Assembly: GCA_029216955.1 (NCBI GenBank)
Contig: JANAVB010016200.1
Coordinates: 1,431,150-1,495,149, forward strand
Length of the DNA stretch: 64,000 nucleotides
Direction: 5' to 3'
Source: Iris pallida
Taxonomy: Eukaryota > Streptophyta > Magnoliopsida > Asparagales > Iridaceae
The translations under genes and the position numbers were made by a program. Every line of letters begins with the position of its first letter. The stretch's first letter is position 1. The notes below the pieces were generated by a model. It worked only from the letters and a program-made list of their open reading frames with translations. It had not been told where the DNA came from and did not search any database. Positions 56,868-64,000 of the stretch are shown here, piece by piece.

Positions 56868-57476
56868 CATCCTCCAGACATGTACTTCTCCAAACAACCT
56901 CTTTCCACAAACTCATACGCCTCCGGAACCCAGCTGTTCCGTGGCATCTTCCAGTAGAAAGATAACCACGTCCATATTACCTCTGAGTTGTCTCTCTACA
57001 CCCTACAAAGCAGAACCTTATACTTCGTAAGCCTACACTACCCTTCATGTTTACCACGTCCACATTACCTCTGAGTAAACATCTTGTACAAACAACCCCT
57101 GCGTTATTGTACATGGATCGCAGAACTTCCACGTCCACATAACCTCTGAGTTTTTCAGCGTATCCCCCAAGATCATTCCTATCACGTCCATAATACCTCT
57201 GAGTAGGGAGATTCTATCATTTCGAACCCAATGATTGCCATGTCCACATTACCTCTGAGCAAACATAATGGTTCCTTCAAACTTATTATCTGTACCTGAA
57301 AACCAAGGTGCGCAAAAGATAATAGGTCCACACAAATCATCAAGTTCATGACAACAAAAGATGAACACATCACAAAAAAGGTTGTAGACTTCTTTATTCT
57401 TCTGAAAAATGAGTACAAGAAGCTACATCATCCCCCAGTAAGGGTTGCAAAAGAACACAAAAGAAAAAGGGAAAAG
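56868..57476 (+). repeat. Hairpin array between convergent genes (element C)
   Basis: Five stem-loops share the loop ACGTCC(A)YATTACCTCTGA. Arms: GATAAC/GTTGTC (56961-56992), ATGTTTAC/GTAAACAT (57047-57082, perfect), AGAACT/AGTTTT (57122-57154), TTCCTAT/GTAGGGA (57176-57209), ATGATTGC/GCAAACAT (57231-57266). A type 2 hairpin CTTATTATCT/AGATAATAGG is at 57282-57327. The array lies between the integrase stop and the antisense stop codon at 57477. Confidence 0.8.
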
Positions 57477-58985
57477 CTATGGTCCCTGAATCTCCCCAGG
57501 ATGGGCTGAGAGATCCCTGACTCGAAGCTTTAAGTCGACTGCGCGGGCCTCCACCGTCGCCAGGACTCGTCGCTCTGCTTCCTGGCGTATCAATTCAACG
57601 GCCCCAGCGGAAGTATCACTTGCATGCTTCTCATCAAGCTGTTGTCGTTGCTGCGCCAAGGCAAGAGTCCGCTGAGTGAAAGTCGCTTCATCCTTCTTGA
57701 ATGCTGCATGTTCAGCCCGGACACGCTCGACCTCTAACTGGAGTCGGGCCTGTTGGTCTTCAAGGCGACGCGTCTGGGTGTCGATATCCGCGATATTAGC
57801 TTCCAATGCAGCTCGAGTTTCCACCGTCGTCTTTATGGACTGAGACAACTGCTGTACCGCAGCCTCAGTCTCAGCCACCTCACGCTCCCAAACGCCCACG
57901 GTAGCCTGGTATGAAGACTCGATCTCGGCAATCAGCTTCCCCTTCTCCGCATCTATCAGGACAGAGAGGTCGTTTCGCTGGATGCGTTGAAGTTCCGCGA
58001 GCCGCTCATCCAGCTCAATCACTGAAGCCTCCAGAATTTCGGCCATGTGGTCGTGGCCTTGGTGAATACGAATCAGCTCGATGCAGGGCATTGCCAAAGC
58101 TTTTGCTGTCACAAAACTCCTGTTGGCATCCATCACAGCAGATACACCCTTCTGCAGTATTTTGTATACCCCCTCGACGAGGAATTTCACATACTCGTCT
58201 GCATCCGCCAGGACCTGCGACGTCATCGCGGGAGTTGGAGGAGCTACTACAGTTTGCGGACCGGAAGAAGATTCGCCAACCTCAATCAGCGAGGCTTGAA
58301 CCTCGGCATCAATGGGCTCTTCATCAACAGGGGCTGGACTTCTAGCCCGAGGAGCCGAAGCAACAGAAGGAGCCGGCACAGGCGTCGAGATGGTCCCCCA
58401 AGTAGAAGGAGCTACAGAGGGTTCTACACCCTTACCCTTCTCAAGCCCGGAGGAACCTCCGACGTCAACAGCCACCTCTTCTCCCCCCAACGTCCTATCA
58501 ACAGTTGGTACCTCCCTTGGCAGAATAGGGAGATTATCACTTGTCTCTTGACCCGTCGCAGTGGTCTTGACTGACAGACGGGTCTCATCATCGAGTCCCT
58601 CAACAGGGACAGAATCTGTCGCTACCTCCTGAGTGGTAGCCGCCTCAACTTCCACGATGGAAGCCGGGGTAGGACTCGGCAATGATACAGCCGACCTCCC
58701 CTCATCATAATAAAGAGGGGATTCAACCCTCTCCTCTGTCTTAACCATATTTGCTGTCCCCGCAGCAGATTCTTGCAAGACCGAAGGAACGTCATCGGAA
58801 GGCCACGAACTCGAGTCCGCAGGACCCTCAGCATCCAAGGCCTCTACGACAGATGGTGCTCTCCCAGAAGTTGTTGCGACCTCGAAGTCAGGAGATATTA
58901 AAACCTCCGCAGGAACATCTTCGGGACCTTCCTCCACGGAAGATATTAGCATCGGTGGAATACGCTCATCAGAAGAGCCTGCCAC
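57477..58985 (-). CDS. Antisense gene of C, exon 3: acidic linker and coiled coil
   Basis: About 500 codons without a stop. An acidic Ser/Pro/Val-rich N-terminal half (ERIPPMLISSVEEGPEDV) is followed by a helical half rich in Gln, Glu and Arg with heptad-like spacing (LEDQQARLQLEVERVRAEHA, LALAQQRQQLDEKH), ending HPGEIQGP. It is equivalent to exon 3 of A and B. A donor-like GAG|GTAAGG lies upstream (59018-59028), but the matching acceptor is unclear, so the exact start is uncertain. Confidence 0.65.
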   Translation of the reverse strand: MAGSSDERIPPMLISSVEEGPEDVPAEVLISPDFEVATTSGRAPSVVEALDAEGPADSSSWPSDDVPSVLQESAAGTANMVKTEERVESPLYYDEGRSAVSLPSPTPASIVEVEAATTQEVATDSVPVEGLDDETRLSVKTTATGQETSDNLPILPREVPTVDRTLGGEEVAVDVGGSSGLEKGKGVEPSVAPSTWGTISTPVPAPSVASAPRARSPAPVDEEPIDAEVQASLIEVGESSSGPQTVVAPPTPAMTSQVLADADEYVKFLVEGVYKILQKGVSAVMDANRSFVTAKALAMPCIELIRIHQGHDHMAEILEASVIELDERLAELQRIQRNDLSVLIDAEKGKLIAEIESSYQATVGVWEREVAETEAAVQQLSQSIKTTVETRAALEANIADIDTQTRRLEDQQARLQLEVERVRAEHAAFKKDEATFTQRTLALAQQRQQLDEKHASDTSAGAVELIRQEAERRVLATVEARAVDLKLRVRDLSAHPGEIQGP

Positions 58986-59020
58986 CTCCTTCGGTTTACT
59001 AACGCCCGATTTTGAAATTA

Positions 59021-61338
59021 CGAAATATTCCTTACCTCAGCAGGGATTGATCCTGCTGGCATTATAAGTGGCACTTCCGTAACCTTCGGGGTCGGTACCT
59101 TTCTTGACCTTTTCGGTACAGAAGAACCAGCTTCTGTGTCAACATGCCTTTTTCCGACAGACGGGTCTCCCACTGGTACTGTAGCAGCAGCCCGATACCC
59201 CGCCAACTCTGGTGGACGATATGATCGGGCTGCCATCAACATATTCGCTGTCGCCTCCAGCTGGGTTCCAATAATGAAACTAGTCTCCCTGTCATAACCA
59301 GGAGACATAACAGTCATAGTGCAATACAGCTTGGCGGCCGGATATAGGACCGGCGGCCGAGGATTGCAAACTGGCGTGGTAAACTTAACGCTAGTACATC
59401 CAGCGTTATAATATTGCCAGCCCCGGGCTCCATCCAGCAAACTCCCGATGAAGCCTAAACTACTACTGGGATTCCGCAACATTAACTGGGTATAGCCAAA
59501 CTGACGAGCAAATCGGCTTGGCAGTTAAGGCTCCAGATAACACCTTTTCTGGTTACGGTAGACCAGGTGAGAAGGCCGGATACTCTGCAACCAACGAAAA
59601 CTTCATTTCGGCAGAGTGACCGCATCTTCGCCAGAGTCAACTAAATCTTGGTCGGCCTCGAAAGATCGGGCCAACCTTGACAATCTTCTACCCCTGAAGG
59701 TAGGACAAGACTCTCCTGCAAACGGGGACGCCAGTGTAAGACCACTTCCTCTTATAGAAGCGGCGAATGAAGGCATCTCCTTCGACATGGTCCTCCTCCG
59801 GACCGGGACTCATCACGTTCGAATGATGCAAGATCAGCCACCCCATAAGATAATGGAAAGGCAGCTCGGCCCGGGAAAATTATCATTATTACCTCTCTCG
59901 TAGATCACATCATCGGCAAAGGACCTCAAACCGCGCAACAGGTTGCACACCATCGCGGGAAGGAGAGACAAGGGTCGTCCACAGGCCAACTTCACCGCAG
60001 GCAAAATGAGATTCCAATGTACCCTCTCGACGGCACCGGATCCACCTGCAAATACGCAATCCCGGAGCCATATCATCAAGTAGGACGTCAACACTGCCTT
60101 GGATGACATCCGGTGCCCGCAGTGCCATAAACAGCTGTACGTAGCCTTGCCGCCCTCATTAGAGTATGGGGTCCTTTCGTCCAGCCGGCTTATTTCAGAA
60201 CTCACTTCCGCGGGCTTCAATCCCTGCGGAGTCGCAAACCGAATCCTCGAAGGATCCGTCAAATCCTGCCTGAAGACGTAGTCCCTCCAAGCAGTCACAT
60301 GAGGCTGGGTCTTGCCCTTGTCCCTACGGTGCATCAGATAATGATGGCTTGTCACCTCTTTGAAAACAGCCATCATCTCCGGATCCTTATCCTCCAGAAC
60401 TTGGATCTCTTCATTTGATGGAAAATATTCCTCGTACGGTTCTGAGCCCCAAGGAAGCTTGGACACTTCGTACATCTCATGAAGGGCCAATCCCAACTCC
60501 CCCACCGGAGTAAAGAAGCTGCCAGTCTGGGCATTGAAAAGCTCCAAGAGCGCAAGGAACATAGGCTTATTGAGGTCCACGCCTGCCTGCGTGGCCCGAA
60601 TGGCGGCTGTCAGCCCGATCTCTTTAAGCTCAACCTCGAACCTTGAAAGCACCCAAGTGGTCAACTCGTCCCACTTCGGGATGTAGTGACACCAGCCTTC
60701 GACTCTGAAGCTACCTGTCGGATACCTCACCTTTGATGTCAGCATCCGATTTGCAAAGATCGGGGCACTGAAGGGAAACGTGTCGTTTGGAACCTCACTG
60801 TAGATGCTCCCAGGACGCAAGGCTCGGTAACTGAAAGAAGAACCGGCTCGTGAAGCAGTCAAAGTATCTCGCTGGTTCGAGGAGGCGTCAATTGAGAGGG
60901 TACCTCCCAAGGCCCCTCCTTGAGAGGGAGTAAGTTCCCAACCCATCCTTCTCTTCGAAGCTAGACGATAAAAAGCCGTCAGCGGCAACTGGCGGTCAAC
61001 CTGCCGTATGTACAAAACCATGCCTTTGGCAGAAAAGAACCAGTCTTCTCTGATCCTCAGTATCTTCGCTTCGGAAGAGACTAGTCGGTCGCCAAACAGA
61101 AAGGCAGGTTTTAAGAAAGTTACACCTTCGAATTCAGCAGACTTCAGTTTACCACTCTCCATCATACTCTGGAGGAAAAGAGGCAACTGGGTCTGGATTT
61201 ATAGCATTCTCTCACGAGGTTGGTCCTGTAAGATAGCATCCTTCGCAGGATTGATCATCGCCTCGTCAAAATCAACTCCCATCTGACAAAGAGAAGCGTC
61301 CAGAAGGACCTCATTCAACAAAGGGATCGTCATCGACA
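59021..61338 (-). pseudogene. Antisense gene of C, exon 2: PMD protein
   Basis: PMD signature NAQTGSFFTPVGELGLALHE (about 60480-60540), then PYEEYFPSNEE, LMIWLRDCVFAGGSG and LLPAMVCN, matching A and B. A TAA at 61199-61201 interrupts the N-terminal part, and a 1-nt insertion near 59860 ends the longest frame. Later frames recover FIGSLLDGARGWQYY and KRSRKVPTPKVTEVP, the latter a basic motif. Exon 2 starts after the acceptor TTGTGTCAG|TG. Confidence 0.75.
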
Positions 61339-61710
61339 CTGACACAACAAAGGTGGAAGTCAGGCAAAAATGTCAAATAGCTTCGGCGCATCATCAGGGC
61401 GTAAGCCCATGCGCGTCAACTTGCTTCGGCGCATCATCAGGGCGTAAGCCCATGCGCGTCAGCATTGGAGCTTCAGCGCATCATCAGAGCGTAAGCTCAT
61501 GCGCGTCAGCGAAGGCTTCGGCGCATCATCAGGGTACGAAACCCATGCGCGTCAGCCATTAAACCTCGGTGCATGATAAAGGTGTAAACCTATGCACGTC
61601 GGCGGGGTAGAACCTCGGCGTATCATAAGGACAAAAGTCCATACGCGTCAGCAAATCTGAGTTAGGGCACAGTCTGGCCCAAAAGCTTATGTGAAGGAGA
61701 TGAAACCCAC
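61339..61710 (-). other. Intron 1 of the antisense gene (C) with six covarying hairpins
   Basis: The donor is probably ACGG|GTGGGT (keeping phase 1; GAG|GTGACG is an alternative in another phase). The acceptor is TTGTGTCAG. Six plus-strand units at 61386-61414, 61429-61457, 61476-61504, 61521-61550, 61569-61597 and 61618-61646 each fold as outer stem, 5-base bulge, inner 4-bp stem, 4-5-base loop. Outer stems: GCGCAT/ATGCGC (four units), GTGCAT/ATGCAC, GCGTAT/ATACGC. Inner stems: GGGC/GCCC, GAGC/GCTC, GGGT/ACCC, AGGT/ACCT, GGAC/GTCC. All pair perfectly. Confidence 0.85.
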
Positions 61711-61831
61711 CCGTCACCTCAGGACGAACGTCGGCCGGAGTTGCAGGGGTGATAGGTGCATCCTCATCAACGAACTCCTTCGCTTTCTCCTTCCCCTTGC
61801 CGGCACCACCGCGAGGAGTCTTGGGAGCCAT
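61711..61831 (-). CDS. Antisense gene of C, exon 1: basic N-terminus
   Basis: ATG at 61829-61831 gives MAPKTPRGGAGKGKEKAKEF, then an acidic/proline part (DEDAPITPATPAD). It corresponds to exon 1 of A and B. Confidence 0.65.
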
Positions 61832-62150
61832 TCTCTCAGAGAAGAAAAAGTTAGGGTTTTGAAGAAAAACTCTAAAAAAAGCAAAGGCACAGAGCAGATG
61901 AACTCTCTCTCTCTCTCTCTAACCCTTACCTATTTATAGGGCTTGGTCGCACGCGTGAACCGATGACGTATAATCTCAGCCGTCGCTTCGGGTTCCGTGA
62001 GGAGATAACAACAAATACAACCAAAAGATGATCATTAAATCTTTTGGGTTACCAAGGCGTCATCATCATCAACTGAAAGGAGCATGCGCCCGAACAAGCA
62101 TGCGCCCAAAAATCATGCGCCCTGACCTCCATGCTTCTTATTCAAAGTAT
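61832..62150 (-). promoter_or_regulatory. Antisense promoter of element C
   Basis: Minus-strand TATA box TATAAATA at 61931-61938 with a CT/AG-rich leader (61901-61920). Further upstream are three ATGCGCC motifs (62083-62122), the same motif as in C's U3 and intron 1. Confidence 0.65.
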
Positions 62151-62193
62151 TCCAAAACTTATTCAAAAGTTTTGAAAACGTTGAAGGGGGTCT
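62151..62193 (+). other. Polypurine tract of C with adjoining hairpin
   Basis: CAAAACTT (62153-62160) and AAGTTTTG (62167-62174) form an 8-bp stem directly 5' of the PPT TTGAAGGGGGTCT (62181-62193). The PPT is the same as in A, but the stem sequence differs from A's. Confidence 0.8.
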
Positions 62194-64000
62194 TGTAGAA
62201 GCATAGAATTTCACAGCCAGAAAGCCCATGCGCCAGGCACTATATGCGCCAGAACTCAGACAGCAAAATCAAAATAAGCCATTTGAAGAAGGACTTCTTA
62301 TTTATAAAAGTCTATTACATGTCTAGAAAAGGTTGTACAAAGGAGAATTTCTACAAAGGAAGGATCCTAGATCTACAACCAACAGCCACCATGCGCCTTC
62401 CAGATAAGTGCAGCAACCACCATGCGCCTTCCAGATAGGCGCAGCAACCACCATGCGCCTTCCGATAGACGCAGCAGTCACCATACGCTGTCAGCCAGGC
62501 ACAGCAGATGTCATGCGCCTCCAGCCAGGCGCATCCTACCATCTCTTCAGCAGCTCAGTTATGTTCATCCCTTCAGCAGCTCAGTTATGTGCAACTCTTC
62601 CAACCAGGCTCACCTGGCCGAGCAGAGCCCAGTTATGTGCCGCTCTTCCAGCCAGGCTCACCTGATAAGTGCTTCGCCAAGCAAAGCATTTAACCCTCTG
62701 GCTGGAACCAAGGAAGAGAAGAGCACCGCAAATGCTGTGGCCAGGGGAGGCTTCGAAAGAGCCTCCAAAGACCAAGGAAGACCGTGATCGAAATCATGGC
62801 ACAAGGAGCTTTCAACACAATCAAAGTGGGCGTCACCCACTTTGAAGGAAGAGAGAGCCTAGCACCACTATTCCGATTTACGGCTCTTCCTGAACAACGG
62901 AGACGAGGCCCGAACATCCCTATCTTTGGATGCAACAGGCACCTTCCGCCTGCCTCAGAAGCCCTCGACACCGTCTTTTGGATGTAACAGTCACCTTCAA
63001 GTGCATCGAAGACAACACGACGTCTCATCTTTACCCTCGGGAGCACTTCGTCAACAGAATGCACCCACATATCCAAGTTCATGTTGGAAGTACGTGAGGG
63101 AATGAGGAGCAAACCTTCTCTTTATGCCACTATTTATAGGCCGGGCAAATCAAACCCACACGCCAAGTGGATGACTCTTCGAATTCTGTGCAATGAATTT
63201 GCATTAAATGGATGAACCGGACGCCTCGAATTCAGCCAAACGGCTATTTATAGCACTCGAGGAGCGAGATAGCCGCGTCATTAAAGGACATGTCAAATGT
63301 GCCAGCCAAACAGCGCATCACACGGACGCGCCCTCCAGCATCAGGCGCATCACACAGACGTGCCCTACAGTACCCGGCGCATCACAGAGGATGCGTCCCC
63401 CTCACATCTCCATGCCGAGTGGAACACCAACCAATATGCCCACTCAGCTGTCCATCGAACATCACAAACATTAAATGCTGAACTGACACCAGAGTTGGCA
63501 GCACGCTTCCCAAAGTCTGAACAATTGACAGCTTTTTCAGAGAACGAAGCATCGGCAACGTCAGCATCATCATGACTCTATTCCGACGGCTACTGCCACG
63601 TGGCCATCCGCATGCGCCTCTACGGCCATGCGTCCAAATCGCCATGCGCCTCTACGGCCATGCGTCCAAACCAGCATGCGCCTCAGACCCTTCACTGATC
63701 CCTAAAGACAGAAGAAGAGTCTCCAGTTGAAGCTTTGCATGCGCCTCAAAAGCCATGCGCCCCAGACTGATCTCTGATCCCGAAAGACAGAAGGAAGGTC
63801 ACCTGCATGCGCCTCAAAAGCCATGCGCCCTAAATGGTTTGTAACTCCAAAAGGTTATGAGCCGCAGCCTCCTCCTGCGCCCAGATCCAAGGCACAGCTC
63901 ACCAGATCACTACCCCCCCCAAATCCGAGATCTTCAAGCCATGAGTCGACGACATGTGTCCTTTGACTCAACTCGTCCAAGATTTTAGCAACAGAAAGAT
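62194..64000 (+). repeat. 3' LTR of element C (cut by window end)
   Basis: Matches 45958 to about 47784. Differences from the 5' copy are mostly C/T or G/A, many inside the CG-containing ATGCGCC motif. The TATA box and the end of the LTR lie beyond the window. Confidence 0.92.

Larger units (their letters stand above)
45958..64000 (+). mobile_element. Element C: near-complete Tat-lineage retrotransposon (3' end outside window)
   Basis: 5' LTR at 45958, perfect PBS, one sense frame for ORF1-Gag-PR-RT-RH-aRH-INT (48246-56867) broken only by three TAG codons, hairpin block, antisense PMD/coiled-coil gene, PPT hairpin, and a 3' LTR from 62194 cut by the window end. The two LTR copies differ at roughly 2% by eye. 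It is the best-preserved of the three Tat elements and a possible donor of trans functions for elements like A. It is inserted in a copia LTR. Confidence 0.93.

Noticed and set aside
59018..59040. Short intron between PMD and coiled-coil exons of C (GTAAGG donor)
   Set aside because: In-frame acceptors would give an intron of about 47-54 bases, below the usual plant minimum, so I did not call it; a different acceptor or an indel is likely.
61381..61655. CRISPR array (regularly spaced repeats of about 45-50 bp)
   Set aside because: Units are palindromic, vary by compensatory changes, have no unique spacers, and lie in a plant retrotransposon intron.
1..64000. tRNA, rRNA or host protein-coding genes
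   Set aside because: None recognised on either strand; every long open frame belongs to a retrotransposon.

Overview
The window is plant nuclear DNA, almost certainly from a flowering plant, and is made entirely of nested LTR retrotransposons; I found no host gene. The evidence is three Ty3/gypsy elements of the Tat lineage (A, B and C), one Tekay/Del-type chromovirus (D), older LTR segments of a Tekay-like family, and a scrap of a Ty1/copia element.

Layout. A Tekay-like LTR runs through 1-1462, 14904-15233 and 43420-44197. It is split by Tat element A (1463-14903, TSD TATAT) and Tat element B (15234-43419, minus orientation, TSD ATGGT). It is followed by an inverted, slightly truncated copy of the same LTR (44198-45477). 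Element B was itself split by Tekay element D (18641-32357), which carries about 4.2-kb LTRs and an orphan extra chromodomain end at its left. A minus-strand copia remnant (45478-45957) is interrupted by Tat element C, which starts at 45958 and runs off the end of the window inside its 3' LTR.

Tat architecture. A, B and C share one plan: LTR; an Arg-tRNA-type PBS that is itself translated as the N-terminus of an extra upstream ORF1; Gag; protease with a G-patch-like tail; RT, a degenerate RNase H, an archaeal-type RNase H and integrase (B and C only, missing from A); a 0.6-0.9 kb block of hairpins; a convergent antisense gene; a PPT preceded by a hairpin in A and C (only a weak one in B); and the 3' LTR. 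The antisense gene has its own TATA box, a basic exon 1 (M[A/S]PK...), a phase-1 intron of about 0.4 kb, a plant-mobile-domain (PMD) exon and a coiled-coil exon. C is almost fully coding apart from three TAG codons in its single sense frame. A is young by LTR similarity (about 1% by eye) yet lacks RT-INT.

Main new signals. (1) Arrays of stem-loops with compensatory stem changes sit in intron 1 of the antisense gene (six units each in A and C). The outer stem is the element's own CG-containing motif, TTTTACGC in A and ATGCGC in C. (2) A second array of stem-loops with a conserved loop (ACGTCCATATTACCTCT) and changing stems lies between the convergent sense and antisense genes in A, B and C. 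(3) The family motif occupies the same four places in each Tat element: U3, ORF1, antisense promoter and antisense intron. Together these suggest a self-regulating sense/antisense system with structured RNA or DNA sites. That interpretation is inference. (4) D has 11 internal stops in its main reading frame and all are TAG.
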